A stretch of 64,000 nt of DNA from Micropruina glycogenica. GTDB lineage: Bacteria > Actinomycetota > Actinomycetes > Propionibacteriales > Propionibacteriaceae. A program made the translations under genes and the position numbers. Below, piece after piece: positions 8,593 to 17,201 of the stretch; positions within the stretch are counted from its first letter, which is position 1; each line of letters starts with the position of its first letter. The notes beneath the pieces were generated by a model, which was not told the origin of the DNA, did not search any database, and saw only the letters and a program-made list of their open reading frames with translations. The DNA is taken from contig NZ_LT985188.1 in the NCBI RefSeq assembly GCF_900289045.1, positions 2,108,001 through 2,172,000 of the forward strand, given 5' to 3'.

Positions 8593-9663
8593 ATGGCCAT
8601 CGTTGCAGATACCTACACCTATGTGGTGGGTGTGGACACCCACGCCGCCACTCATCATTACGCGATCGTGGAGACCCGTAGCGGCGGCCAGATCACCCAC
8701 GGGAAGTTCCCCACCCATGCCGCGGGCTTGTTGCGGGCCGTGGATTGGATCAGCCGCCGCACCAGTGTTGACGACAACCCAGCTGTCGACCAGGTGCTGA
8801 TCAGCATGGAAGGCACCGGCAGTTACGGCGCCCAGGCAGCCGAGCTGCTCGCCGCACGCGGTTACCGGGTCGTCGACGCACCCGCGCCGAAACGGGCTCG
8901 TGGCAGCGGCAAGAACGACCACATCGATGCCCTGGTCGCTGCCCGCGGCGCGTTACCCAAGGACAGCGAACGGCTCGCCGACCGACGCGCCGGCCATACC
9001 CGTGCCGCGCTGCAGATCCTGCTCACCGCCCGCGACAGCATGCGACGCGACCGGACCCGTTCCAAGAACCAGCTCACCGCGCTGCTACGCACCCACAACC
9101 TCGACATCGATGCCCGCAAGGGAATCAACAAGGTCCACATCAGCCTCATTGCGGGCTGGCGCAAGCGGCCCACCGACACCACCCTGGCCCGGATCGCCCG
9201 CACCGAAGCGCACCGCCTCGCCACCCGCATCCACACCCTGGACGCCGACCTCGACAGCAACGAGAAAGCCATCAACGCCCTCGTGCGTGAACTCGAACCA
9301 ACCCTGCTCGACCTGCCCGGCCTCGGACCCATCAACGCCGCCATTGTGCTCGCCGTCTGGTCTCACCCCGGCCGCATCCATGACGAAGCCGGCTTCGCCA
9401 AGATCGGCGGCGTCTGCCCCCTGGAGATCTCCTCGGGCAACTCCAAGGATCATCGCCTCAACCGCACCGGCGACCGACAACTCAACTCAGCCCTGAACTC
9501 CATCGCGAACACCCGCATGCGACACGACGAAACCACCAAGGCCTACGTCAAGAAACGCAAACAGCAAGGCCAAACCAAACCCCGAATCCGACGCTGCCTC
9601 AAGCGCTACATCGCCCGCCAAATCTTCCGACACCTCAACACGACCACCCTTGACAAGACATAG
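8593..9663 (+). CDS. IS110 family transposase (DEDD/Tnp_20 recombinase)
   Basis: A 356-residue RNA-guided DNA recombinase. N-terminal RuvC-like DEDD domain: Asp15 in VGVDTHAATH, Glu73 in SMEGTGSYG, and Asp109/Asp112 in KNDHIDALVAAR, with the 3-residue spacing of the family. A helical region follows (about 125-230), then the Tnp_20 domain with LPGLGPINAAIVLAVW and SSGNSKDHRLNRTGDR; Ser280 or Ser281 is the likely nucleophile. The ATG at 8593 is chosen because the family starts just before the first Asp and because an upstream extension would read through the predicted bridge RNA. No frameshift: probably active. Confidence 0.93.
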   Translation: MAIVADTYTYVVGVDTHAATHHYAIVETRSGGQITHGKFPTHAAGLLRAVDWISRRTSVDDNPAVDQVLISMEGTGSYGAQAAELLAARGYRVVDAPAPKRARGSGKNDHIDALVAARGALPKDSERLADRRAGHTRAALQILLTARDSMRRDRTRSKNQLTALLRTHNLDIDARKGINKVHISLIAGWRKRPTDTTLARIARTEAHRLATRIHTLDADLDSNEKAINALVRELEPTLLDLPGLGPINAAIVLAVWSHPGRIHDEAGFAKIGGVCPLEISSGNSKDHRLNRTGDRQLNSALNSIANTRMRHDETTKAYVKKRKQQGQTKPRIRRCLKRYIARQIFRHLNTTTLDKT

Positions 9664-9799
9664 AAGCGTCTCGACCAACGATGCTCCACCCCAGCGCGAC
9701 AGAACGCTGAAGCAGCGCGGAGTGCACTCCGTCCGGGTGAGGCGAGCTCCGCCGGGGCGGGACGGGGTGCACCCCACTGCGCGGCGACGAACGCAACCG

Positions 9800-9826
9800 G
9801 AGATCCCGGCGTTCGCCGGGATGACG
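9800..9826. repeat. Family B palindromic repeat
   Basis: Perfect palindromic core CCCGGCGTTCGCCGGG with the usual GAGAT and ATGACG flanks, between the IS110 element and the MFS gene. The rest of the 9672-9887 spacer shows no gene. Confidence 0.75.
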
Positions 9827-9887
9827 AGTTCGGCAAGGACGGCACGACGATTCGGCACCAAACGACCGGCTGCGACAGAATGAGGGA

Positions 9888-11123
9888 ATGCGCGCCTACC
9901 GGGAGATTCTGAGCCTTCCCGGTGCCTGGCAGTTCAGCGCCGCCGGCCTGCTGGCTCGTTCCGGCGGGGCGATGATGGGCCTGGGCATGGTGCTGATGGT
10001 GTCGGCCCTCTACGGCAGCTACGGCCTGGCCGGAGCGCTCGCGGCCTCGAACGCGGTGGCCTGGGCCCTGGGCACCGCAACGCTGTCGAACCTGGTCGAT
10101 CGCTACGGCCAACGCCGGGTGATGTACCCCGCGGTCATTGTGGCGGCATCGTCGCTGGCCCTGTTGGTGATCTTCGCCATGCTGCAGTTGCCGGCTTGGA
10201 CGCTGTTTCCCCCGGCCATCGTGTCGGGCGCGACGGGCGGAGCCCCCGGGGCCCTGGTGCGCGCCCGCTGGAACCACGCCACCAACGACCCCGACCACCT
10301 GCACACCGCCTATGCGCTGGAGTCGACCCTCGACGAGGTGACCTTCGTCGTGGGCCCGGTGCTGGCCACCGCGTTGTCGACCGGCGTGCATCCGGCCGCC
10401 GGGCTGATCGCTCCGGTCGTGTTGTCGCTGGTCGGAGCGCACCTGCTGTATTCGCAGCGCGCCACCGAGCCGCCCGTGCTGCCCCGCACCTACACCGACG
10501 GCGTGAAACCGCCGTTACTGCAGCGTCTGGTGCTGTTGGTGCCGGGCGTGGCGGCGGTCGTGTCGGTGAACCTGCTGATCGGGTGCGTGTTCGGCTCGAT
10601 CGACGTGTCGGTGGTCGCCGCGGCGACCGAGTGGGATGTGCGTGCCGCCTCAGGCGTGGTGCTCGCCGTGTTCTCGCTCGCGTCGGGGTTGGCCGGTTTC
10701 TATTACGGCGCCCGCGGCTGGGGCTCGCCGCTGGTGTCGCGGTTTCTCTGGGGCGTGGCGGCGATGTTCGGCGCCAGCCTGCTGCTGCTGGCCGCCAACT
10801 CGGTGCTGCTGCTGAGCGTGGCCGGCGTACTCGTCGGCGTCACGATCGCGCCCACCCTCATCAACGGCAACTCGCTCATCGGACGCCTGGTGACCCGCGA
10901 CCGGCTCACCGAAGGACTGGCGTGGATGGGCACCGGCATCGGTATCGGGGTGGCCATCGGCTCCAGCATCTCGGGCCAGGTGATCGACGCCGGCGGCTAC
11001 CACGGCGGGTTCATGGTGGTGGCCGGCTTCGCCGGCCTTGCCGCCGTCATCGCGCTGGTCGGACGAGGCGGGCTCGGTCGCGCCGTCCGCGCACGCAGCA
11101 TGGACGACGAGTCCGCGCACTGA
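9888..11123 (+). CDS. Major facilitator superfamily transporter
   Basis: A 411-residue membrane protein with about 12 hydrophobic segments in two halves. The loop between segments 2 and 3, NLVDRYGQRRVMYP, is the MFS motif A region. Charged residues inside the membrane part (Glu and Asp in YALESTLDEVTFVVGP) match the motif C/D region of drug-efflux-like MFS members. Substrate unknown. The start has a -10-like CAGAAT 6 bases upstream. Confidence 0.85.
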   Translation: MRAYREILSLPGAWQFSAAGLLARSGGAMMGLGMVLMVSALYGSYGLAGALAASNAVAWALGTATLSNLVDRYGQRRVMYPAVIVAASSLALLVIFAMLQLPAWTLFPPAIVSGATGGAPGALVRARWNHATNDPDHLHTAYALESTLDEVTFVVGPVLATALSTGVHPAAGLIAPVVLSLVGAHLLYSQRATEPPVLPRTYTDGVKPPLLQRLVLLVPGVAAVVSVNLLIGCVFGSIDVSVVAAATEWDVRAASGVVLAVFSLASGLAGFYYGARGWGSPLVSRFLWGVAAMFGASLLLLAANSVLLLSVAGVLVGVTIAPTLINGNSLIGRLVTRDRLTEGLAWMGTGIGIGVAIGSSISGQVIDAGGYHGGFMVVAGFAGLAAVIALVGRGGLGRAVRARSMDDESAH

Positions 11124-11233
11124 CGCAGGACGCGTCCGGCTGAGGCCTCAGACCCGGGTGGTCACCGTTCGCGGAGCTTGTTCAGACTTCTTCCCGGGGT
11201 CTCGGGAAGCTCGCCCAGCGACTTGTTCGACGT

Positions 11234-11770
11234 TCAGTCCTGCAGCAAACCCTTGATGTAGGCGGCCTGGCCGGCGTGCTGCGCGGCGTCGTCCACCACG
11301 CTGACCAGGCGCACCAGAGCGGTGACCGGCGGATCCCACCGCTCGTCGACCACGCGGCTCAACCCACCGGCGGGCGTGCTCTGCAACACCTCGACGGTGC
11401 GGGCGTGCACGGCGTCGTAGTAATCGGTCAACGCCGACGGCGACGACACCGTGAACCGGGCCACATCGCCGGCACTCATGCCGTAGCCGTGGGTGTCGGC
11501 CGCGTACGGCGTGCCCAGGCGTTCGGCCCACCCGTCGGCGTACACCTCAGGGGCGTCGGTGATGGCGGCGACCTGGGCGTCTTCCATGCGGCCGATGTGC
11601 CAGACGATCCAGCCGATCGAGTTGCCCGGGTGGCCTTCGGGCAGTTGCGGCTGGGTGGTCAGCAGGTCGGCATCGATGTCGTCGACCACGTTGTGCAGCA
11701 GTTCGGGAATGCGCGAGAACGATTCGAGCAGAGCGTCGACGGCGGTGGGTTCACTGGCGTTCTGGTTCAC
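11234..11770 (-). CDS. DinB-like four-helix-bundle protein
   Basis: A 178-residue protein of the DinB/mycothiol-dependent maleylpyruvate isomerase superfamily, whose members bind a metal with three His residues. Histidines in IGWIVWHIGR and DAAQHAGQAAYIKG are the likely second and third ligands; the first, normally in the N-terminal helix, is probably the His of ELLHNVV. In actinobacteria many such proteins are thiol-dependent transferases, but no substrate can be named. GTG start with a -10 box 6 bases upstream. Confidence 0.75.
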   Translation of the reverse strand: MNQNASEPTAVDALLESFSRIPELLHNVVDDIDADLLTTQPQLPEGHPGNSIGWIVWHIGRMEDAQVAAITDAPEVYADGWAERLGTPYAADTHGYGMSAGDVARFTVSSPSALTDYYDAVHARTVEVLQSTPAGGLSRVVDERWDPPVTALVRLVSVVDDAAQHAGQAAYIKGLLQD

Positions 11771-11776
11771 GGCGCC

Positions 11777-11782
11777 ACCGTA
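11777..11782 (-). promoter_or_regulatory. -10 box TACGGT for the DinB-like gene
   Basis: Minus-strand TACGGT ends 6 bases before the GTG at 11770. Confidence 0.5.
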
Positions 11783-11861
11783 GTCGCCTGCGGTGACAGG
11801 TCACCCGGGGGCAGGGCTCAGGGTTCAAGACCGCGGTGCAGCGATATCTCGACCTAACAGA

Positions 11862-11888
11862 GAGATTCCGGCGTCCGCCGGAATGACG
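11862..11888. repeat. Family B palindromic repeat
   Basis: Variant core TTCCGGCGTCCGCCGGAA with the usual flanks, near the 3' end of the DUF808 gene. Confidence 0.7.
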
Positions 11889-11925
11889 GGAGCGCGAGTT
11901 CGCTGGTCGGCTCCGCAACCTGCGC

Positions 11926-12903
11926 TCAGTGCGCCGCGTCCGGCTCCGACTGGTGCTCGTCGCGGTGGGCCCGATGGGTGAACCGGTGTACGACCATCAT
12001 CACGGCCACCACGATCGCCCCGGCGATGACGCCGATGACTGTCGACACGGCGGTGTTGAACAGCCAGGCGAGCACTTCGCCCAAGAACCCCGGCAGCGCG
12101 TGTGCGATGGCCTCTTCGCCGTGGTGCACGAGTTCGTACAGCGGGTGCCAGCCGAGGTCGTCGAGGCCGACCAGCAGAATGTGGCCGCCCACCCAGAGCA
12201 TCGCGATGATGCCCACGTTCGACAATGCGACCAGCACCTTGGGCATCGCCGCCACCAGCCCGCGGCCCAGCCCGGCCAGCGCGCCCTTGCGTTCGGTGGC
12301 CAGGTGCAGGCCGATGTCGTCCATCTTCACGATGGCGGCGACCACGCCGTACACCAGCAGGGTCATGGCCAGCGCCACGATCACCAGGGTCGCCGCGCGG
12401 CTGAGCAGCGGCTCGGACGCCACCTCGTTGAGGGCGATCACCATGATTTCGGCAGACAGAATCAGGTCGGTTCGAATGGCGCCGCGGATCATCACCTTCT
12501 CGTCGGGGCCGCCGACGACCACGACCGACGGCTCGGCGTGGTGCCCGGGGCCGAACTTCTCCCACAGCTTCTCGGCGCCCTCGTAACACAGGTAGGTGCC
12601 GCCGACCATCAGAATCGGGGTGAGCAGCCAGGGCAGAAACTGGCTGAGCAGCAGGGCGGCCGGAAGAATGATCAGCAACTTGTTGCGCAGTGAACCGACG
12701 GCGATCTTCTTGATCACGGGCAGTTCGCGATCGGGGTTGAAGCCGTGCACGTAGCGCGGGGTGACCGCGGTGTCGTCGATCACCACACCGGCCGCCTTGG
12801 CACTGGCGCGGGCGGCGGCCGCGCCGACGTCGTCCAGCGAGGCCGCGGCCAGTTTGGCAATCGCCGCGATGTCGTCCAGCAGGGCGAAGAATCCACCGCT
12901 CAC
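11926..12903 (-). CDS. DUF808 (YedI-like) family inner membrane protein
   Basis: A 325-residue protein starting MSGGFFALLDDIAAIAKLAAA, the hallmark opening of DUF808/YedI proteins. The soluble N-terminus carries a basic/charged segment, AVTPRYVHGFNPDRELPVIKKIA, followed by about six membrane segments and a His/Asp-rich C-terminus (HRFTHRAHRDEHQSEPDAAH). Function unknown; YedI-type proteins are conserved but uncharacterised. Confidence 0.88.
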   Translation of the reverse strand: MSGGFFALLDDIAAIAKLAAASLDDVGAAAARASAKAAGVVIDDTAVTPRYVHGFNPDRELPVIKKIAVGSLRNKLLIILPAALLLSQFLPWLLTPILMVGGTYLCYEGAEKLWEKFGPGHHAEPSVVVVGGPDEKVMIRGAIRTDLILSAEIMVIALNEVASEPLLSRAATLVIVALAMTLLVYGVVAAIVKMDDIGLHLATERKGALAGLGRGLVAAMPKVLVALSNVGIIAMLWVGGHILLVGLDDLGWHPLYELVHHGEEAIAHALPGFLGEVLAWLFNTAVSTVIGVIAGAIVVAVMMVVHRFTHRAHRDEHQSEPDAAH

Positions 12904-12990
12904 GCGCCGTCACTCCTTCGGATCGAACTGAATCCGCACATGCTACCGGCGGGGCGGCCCGCCAACCGCTCAGCATCTGCCCGACTGCGG

Positions 12991-13153
12991 CGCCACTTTC
13001 TGGTGGAAATGATCGCGCGATCGGCCACGGCTCGCCCTCGAGGCCACCTTGTGGTTGAAATAACTACCCCCCAGGGGTATCTATTTCAACCACAAAGTGG
13101 CGCTCGGGTCTACCAGCGGTTGCAGCAGCCAGCATTTCAACCACAAAGTGGCG
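12991..13153. repeat. Four copies of a 20-base repeat forming a long palindrome
   Basis: The unit ATTTCAACCACAAAGTGGCG occurs twice forward (13083-13102 and 13134-13153) and twice inverted (a good copy at 13043-13061 and a degenerate one at 12991-13010). The central inverted pair (13043-13102) can fold into a stem of about 19 bases around a short C/G-rich loop. It lies between birA and the DUF808 gene, where a birA transcript would end, so a terminator role is possible. Confidence 0.7.
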
Positions 13154-13163
13154 GCGCCTCCGG

Positions 13164-13937
13164 TCACCGCAGGTGCACCACGTCGCCCGCGGCGAAGGCG
13201 CGTTCGCCCAGAGACGTGTGCACGAGCAGCCGACCCCACTCGTCGACACCCAGCGCGAGCCCGTCGACGCCTTGGGTGTCGGACTGCTGCACGCGCACCC
13301 GACGGCCCACCGTGCTGCACCGCTGGGCGAACCAGAACCGCAAGTCGTCGTCGTCGAGCCAGCGCCGGTAGGCCCGCTCGAGCGCCTGCAGCACCTCGCC
13401 GACCACGTCGGTGACGTCGGCCGTCGAGCCCTCCAGGGCCAGCGAGGTGGCTGTGGGCACGGGCAGTTGCTCATCGGTCAGGGTGGTGTTGATGCCCATG
13501 CCGATCACGGCGGCGTCGTCGACCCGTTCGGACAGGATCCCGCACACCTTGCGATCGTCGATCAGCACGTCGTTGGGCCACTTGACCAGCGCATCGACGC
13601 CGGCAACGACGCGTAACGCCTCGGCGACGGCGACCCCGGTGACCAGCGGTAGCCAGAGCCAGCGCTCCAAGGGCAGGTCTGTCGGTCGCAGCAGCACCGA
13701 AACGGCCACCGAGGTACCCGGCGGCGCCTCCCACCGGCGATCGAAGCGGCCGCGTCCGGTGCTTTGATGATCGGCCACCAGCACCGAACCCGAAGGCGCA
13801 CCCGCTACGGCCTCGGCGGCCAGGTCGGCATTGGTCGAGCCGGTTGTGGGCAGACAGCGAACATGGGTGAACACCCGGCCGGGGCCGGTGAGAGCGCGGG
13901 TGAGTCGGGCGGCGTCCACCAGCGGTTCGTCGGGCAC
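13164..13937 (-). CDS. birA: Biotin--[acetyl-CoA-carboxylase] ligase
   Basis: Attaches biotin to the BCCP domain of acyl-CoA carboxylase. The 257-residue protein is a monofunctional ligase without the N-terminal DNA-binding domain of E. coli BirA. It has TTGSTNADL, the biotinyl-AMP loop STGRGRFDRRW, KWPNDVLIDDRKVCGIL with the catalytic lysine, and GMGINT. The frame is open much further upstream; the GTG at 13937 is chosen because a -10 box (TAGGCT) ends 7 bases before it. Its likely substrate, the carboxylase alpha subunit, is encoded at 28723-30498. Confidence 0.92.
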   Translation of the reverse strand: MPDEPLVDAARLTRALTGPGRVFTHVRCLPTTGSTNADLAAEAVAGAPSGSVLVADHQSTGRGRFDRRWEAPPGTSVAVSVLLRPTDLPLERWLWLPLVTGVAVAEALRVVAGVDALVKWPNDVLIDDRKVCGILSERVDDAAVIGMGINTTLTDEQLPVPTATSLALEGSTADVTDVVGEVLQALERAYRRWLDDDDLRFWFAQRCSTVGRRVRVQQSDTQGVDGLALGVDEWGRLLVHTSLGERAFAAGDVVHLR

Positions 13938-13944
13938 GATGCAC

Positions 13945-13950
13945 AGCCTA
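13945..13950 (-). promoter_or_regulatory. -10 box TAGGCT for birA
   Basis: Minus-strand TAGGCT ends 7 bases before the birA GTG; no Shine-Dalgarno sequence. Confidence 0.55.
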
Positions 13951-14029
13951 GGGCCCTGTCGCGAGGGCCGCCTTGGTACCACAATGACCCGTGACGGCCG
14001 CCGACGACCGTCGAGACAAGGAGAGAGTG

Positions 14030-14806
14030 ATGAGCGCAGCCGACGACATTCTGGCCGACCTGCCGCTGGACCAACTGTCCGCCCAACTCGGCACGGACCC
14101 GGCCACGGCCGAACAGGCCGTGCGCACGGCGCTGCCGGCACTGTTCGGCGGGCTGCAGGCCAACGTCACCGACAGTGCACAGGGTTCGGTGAGCCTTGCT
14201 GAGGCTCTGACGCAGCACAGCGACCCGCAGTTTCTCGACGGCGGGGTGAACCTCGACGAGGTCGACACCGGTGACGGCCAGGCCATCGTCGACCACATCT
14301 TCGCCAACTCGCCCGACCAGGTGCAGGTGCTGCGGGCCAGCTCGGTGAGCGACGGACTGCTGCAGAAACTGCTGCCGATTCTGGCGCCCATCGTGATGGC
14401 CTACATCGCCAAGAAGCTGGGCATGGGTGGTGCCGCATCGAACCAGCAACAGAGCCAAGGCAGCGGCATGGGCGACCTGCTCGGCCCGATTCTCGGCGGC
14501 CTGTTCGGCGGCTCGGGCGGCGCGGCCCCGTCAGGTTCGGGCGGGGGCGGCTTCGGCGACATCCTGGGCCAGATTCTCGCCGGTCAGGCACCGCAGGCCC
14601 AGCAGGCCCCGGTCGAGACCCACGATGACGGGCAGTGGTCGCAGCCGCCGTCCAGCACCGAGAGCGGTTCCGGGCCGTTCCAGTCGTCCGGCTCAGACGG
14701 TGGCCTCACCATGCCGACCGTCGACGAAGACCCGCGTGATTCCCGCGAGCAGCAGCAACCCCAGGGCGGGCTGGGCGACATTCTCGGCGGCCTGTTCGGC
14801 CGATGA
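14030..14806 (+). CDS. DUF937 domain protein
   Basis: A 258-residue protein. Residues about 5-150 resemble DUF937 (YidB-like): a helical domain ending in LLQKLLPILAPIVMAYIAKKLG. The rest is Gly/Ser/Gln/Pro-rich low complexity with three GDxLGxILxG(L/Q) motifs (MGDLLGPILGGLFGG, FGDILGQILAG, LGDILGGLFGR), the repeating tail typical of this family. A purine-rich site (GGAGAGAG) precedes the ATG, so it has a leader, unlike many neighbours. It overlaps maf by 4 bases. Function unknown. Confidence 0.8.
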   Translation: MSAADDILADLPLDQLSAQLGTDPATAEQAVRTALPALFGGLQANVTDSAQGSVSLAEALTQHSDPQFLDGGVNLDEVDTGDGQAIVDHIFANSPDQVQVLRASSVSDGLLQKLLPILAPIVMAYIAKKLGMGGAASNQQQSQGSGMGDLLGPILGGLFGGSGGAAPSGSGGGGFGDILGQILAGQAPQAQQAPVETHDDGQWSQPPSSTESGSGPFQSSGSDGGLTMPTVDEDPRDSREQQQPQGGLGDILGGLFGR

Positions 14807-15447
14807 GGGTCGTTCTCGCCTCGGCGAGCCCCGCCCGGCTCGAGGTGCTGCGCCGGGCCGGGGTGGTTGCCGAGGCGATCGTGTCGGGGGTCGACGAGGA
14901 CGCCGTGAGCGCCGAGTCTGCGGCCGCGCTCACCCTGACGCTGGCCCGGCTCAAGGCGGGCACGGTGGCTGATGAGTTGGCGCCGAGTGACGAGCCGGTG
15001 CTGGTGATCGGCTGCGACTCGTTGCTCGAGTTCGACGGGCAGACGGCGGGCAAACCGGCGGACGCGTCCACGGCCGTCCACCGGTGGCGGGCGATGCGCG
15101 GCCACTCAGGGGTGCTGCACACCGGGCACCGGGTGATCGTCGCCGATGCCGAGGGTGCGCGCGCGGCCGAGGGTGTGGCCTCGACGATCGTGCATTTCGC
15201 CGACATCAGCGACACCGAGATCGACGCCTACGTGGCCACCGGCGAGCCCCTGTGGGTGGCCGGCGCGTTCACCGTGGACGGGTTGGGCGGGCCCTTCGTC
15301 GCGGGCATCGAGGGCGACCACCACAACGTCGTGGGGTTGTCGCTGCCGTTGCTGCGCACCCTGCTGCTCGAACTCGGGGTCGACTGGACGAGCCTGTGGC
15401 AGCCGACACCGGCTGATGCGACGCCGGTCACCGACCGGGTCGGCTAG
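14803..15447 (+). CDS. maf: Maf family nucleotide pyrophosphatase
   Basis: Hydrolyses non-canonical or modified nucleoside triphosphates to monophosphates. 214 residues, starting MRVVLASASPARLEVLRRAG, with the S-x-S-x-R motif, GCDSLLEFDGQTAGKP (catalytic Asp region) and AVHRWRAMRGHSG. It is translationally coupled to the DUF937 gene (ATGA overlap). In M. tuberculosis, as I recall, maf follows birA-accD5-accE5; here the carboxylase genes are 12 kb away. Confidence 0.93.
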   Translation: MRVVLASASPARLEVLRRAGVVAEAIVSGVDEDAVSAESAAALTLTLARLKAGTVADELAPSDEPVLVIGCDSLLEFDGQTAGKPADASTAVHRWRAMRGHSGVLHTGHRVIVADAEGARAAEGVASTIVHFADISDTEIDAYVATGEPLWVAGAFTVDGLGGPFVAGIEGDHHNVVGLSLPLLRTLLLELGVDWTSLWQPTPADATPVTDRVG

Positions 15448-15450
15448 CCT
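15445..15450 (+). promoter_or_regulatory. -10 box TAGCCT
   Basis: TAGCCT overlaps the maf stop codon and ends 8 bases before the ATG at 15459. Confidence 0.5.
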
Positions 15451-15458
15451 TTCGGACG

Positions 15459-16364
15459 ATGTCCGAGAACGTGCTGGTTCAAGCCAAGAAGTCGCCGGTG
15501 CCCGCCTGGCTGCGGGCGATGCGCCCCAAGCAGTGGGTGAAGAACATTCTGGTGTTCGCCGCACCGGTGGCCGCCGGGGCCCTGTTCGACCCGCGGGTGC
15601 TGGTCAACACCCTGTGGGCGTTCCTGGCGTTCTCGCTGATCAGTGCTTCCATCTACCTGATCAACGACGTGCGCGACGTCGAGGCCGACCGGTTGCACCC
15701 CAAGAAGCGCTTCCGGCCGATCGCGGCCGGCGAGCTTGGCAGCACGCCGGCGATCGTGCTGGCCGCGGTGACCATGGCGGCCAGTTTCGGCATCGGCTTC
15801 TGGGTCGCGCCGTTGCTCGGCATCACGCTGGCGATCTACTGGGTGCTGCAGGTCGGCTATTCGATGTTCCTCAAGCACCAGCCGATCATCGACCTGGCGA
15901 TGGTGGCGGCCGGCTTTCTGCTGCGTGCGGTGGCCGGCGGCGTGGCGTCCGGCATCGAGCTGTCGCAGTGGTTCCTGCTGGTGGCCTGTTTCGGCTCGCT
16001 GTACATGGTGGCCGGCAAGCGCTACTCAGAGATGAAGGAACTCGGCTCCGAGGCCGGCACCCGGGCCTCCCTGGAGCGGTACTCGCTCAGCTACCTGCGC
16101 TTCGTGTGGGCGATCTCATGTTCGATCGTGATCATGTCGTACAGCCTGTGGACCTTCGAGCAGGCCCGTGAAGAACAGCTCTGGGGGGTGCCCTGGACGA
16201 CCATCTCGATCGTGCCGTTCACCCTGGCCCTGCTGCGCTACGCGATGGACATCGACGCGGGCAATGCGGGCGAGCCCGAGGACGTCGTGCTCAACGACCG
16301 CGTGCTGCAGGCGTTGGCGGTGCTGTGGCTGATTCCTCTGGGCGTGGGCATCTTCCTGCCCTGA
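15459..16364 (+). CDS. Decaprenyl-phosphate phosphoribosyltransferase-like UbiA prenyltransferase
   Basis: A 301-residue polytopic UbiA-superfamily enzyme. The substrate site motif LINDVRDVEADRLHPKKR (N-D-x-x-D-x-x-x-D) and the second aspartate-containing loop matching the K-R-Y-x-E motif AGKRYSEMKELG identify the decaprenyl-phosphate phosphoribosyltransferase group (Rv3806c-like), which makes the lipid-linked pentose donor for wall arabinan. About eight or nine membrane segments. In a species without arabinogalactan it could feed another polyprenyl-linked pentose polymer, so the exact acceptor is inference. Confidence 0.85.
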   Translation: MSENVLVQAKKSPVPAWLRAMRPKQWVKNILVFAAPVAAGALFDPRVLVNTLWAFLAFSLISASIYLINDVRDVEADRLHPKKRFRPIAAGELGSTPAIVLAAVTMAASFGIGFWVAPLLGITLAIYWVLQVGYSMFLKHQPIIDLAMVAAGFLLRAVAGGVASGIELSQWFLLVACFGSLYMVAGKRYSEMKELGSEAGTRASLERYSLSYLRFVWAISCSIVIMSYSLWTFEQAREEQLWGVPWTTISIVPFTLALLRYAMDIDAGNAGEPEDVVLNDRVLQALAVLWLIPLGVGIFLP

Positions 16365-16393
16365 GGCCCTTGCCGGGCTGACAGACTGGCTAG

Positions 16394-17065
16394 ATGCAGA
16401 CCGCCCTGATCACCGGTGCCTCGCGCGGCATCGGGCGCGCCATCGCCGAGGCGCTGGCACCCGACCACCACCTGCTGATCGGCGGACGCGACTCGGCTGC
16501 GGTCGACGCCGTCATGGCAACGTTGCCCAGTGCTGAGCCCTTCGTGTGCGAACTGACCGATGACACCGCGGTCGAGACTGCGGTGGCCGGCATGGAGTCC
16601 CTGGACGTGCTCGTGCACTCGGCGGGCGGGTCGCCGTTGGGCGCCGTCGCCGACGTGGGGCCCGAGGTGTGGCGTGACGTTCTCGCGGTAAACCTGGTGG
16701 CGCCGGCGAACCTGACCCGGCTCTTGCTTCCAGCCCTTCGCCGGGCCAGCGGTCACGTGGTGTTCATCAACTCCGGTGCCGGCCTGACCGCCAGGGCCGG
16801 CTGGAGCGCGTATGCCGCGTCCAAGTTCGGGCTGCGGGCGCTGGCCGACTCGCTGCGTGCAGAAGAGAACGGCGTGGTCAAGGTCACCTCGATCCACCCC
16901 GGTCGCACCGCGACCGACATGCAGCGCGCGGTCCGAGAGTTCGAGGGGGAATCGTTCGACCCCAAGGAGTTCCTATCGCCCGAAGCGGTCGCCGCGACCG
17001 TCCGGTTGGCCCTCGACGCGCCGGCCAACGCCTCGATCGACACCCTGACGATTCGGCCCGTCTAG
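16394..17065 (+). CDS. Short-chain dehydrogenase/reductase
   Basis: A 223-residue NAD(P)-dependent SDR. It has TGASRGIG at residues 8-15, the NAG-equivalent HSAGG, the catalytic Ser in VFINSGAG and YAASK with the catalytic Tyr and Lys. The early GGRDS suggests NADPH preference. Substrate unknown. It starts 29 bases after the prenyltransferase gene and could be cotranscribed with it. Confidence 0.88.
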   Translation: MQTALITGASRGIGRAIAEALAPDHHLLIGGRDSAAVDAVMATLPSAEPFVCELTDDTAVETAVAGMESLDVLVHSAGGSPLGAVADVGPEVWRDVLAVNLVAPANLTRLLLPALRRASGHVVFINSGAGLTARAGWSAYAASKFGLRALADSLRAEENGVVKVTSIHPGRTATDMQRAVREFEGESFDPKEFLSPEAVAATVRLALDAPANASIDTLTIRPV

Positions 17066-17072
17066 CCCGCGA

Positions 17073-17139
17073 AACTGCACCACATTTGGTGGGCACGCAC
17101 GCTTGTGAGGCGCACACGGCCTCAAAATCTGGTGCAGTT
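17073..17139. terminator. Composite intergenic hairpin
   Basis: Outer arms AACTGCACCA (17073-17082) and TGGTGCAGTT (17130-17139) are perfectly complementary, with an inner stem TGAGGC/GCCTCA (17106-17111 and 17119-17124). It begins 8 bases after the SDR stop. There is no clear T-run, so a terminator role is inferred from position and fold only. Confidence 0.5.
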
Positions 17140-17201
17140 CGGCGCCCCCTGGCGCCACCGGCCCGCCTGCCGCACACTTGGCTGCGAGCGAGGGGGACGC
17201 C

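Larger units (their letters stand above)
8276..9671 (+). mobile_element. IS110 family insertion sequence inserted in a family A repeat
   Basis: The element lies between two halves of a family A repeat. The left flank ends TCGACAAGCT (8268-8277) and the right flank resumes CTCGACCAACGA (9670-9681); joined at the shared CT they give the intact repeat TCGACAAGCTCGACCAACGA, found uninterrupted at 46293 and 54015. The CT at 8276-8277 and 9670-9671 therefore acts as the core dinucleotide, as known for IS621. There are no terminal inverted repeats and no longer target duplication, as expected for IS110. About 315 bases of non-coding DNA precede the transposase and few bases follow it, the IS110 (not IS1111) arrangement. 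Confidence 0.88.

Noticed and set aside
9664-9887. Bridge RNA at the 3' side (IS1111 type)
   Set aside because: Only a few bases lie between the transposase stop and the right CT core, and the guides are found upstream instead.
12991-13153. CRISPR array
   Set aside because: Units are in mixed orientation with unequal spacing, and no cas genes are near.
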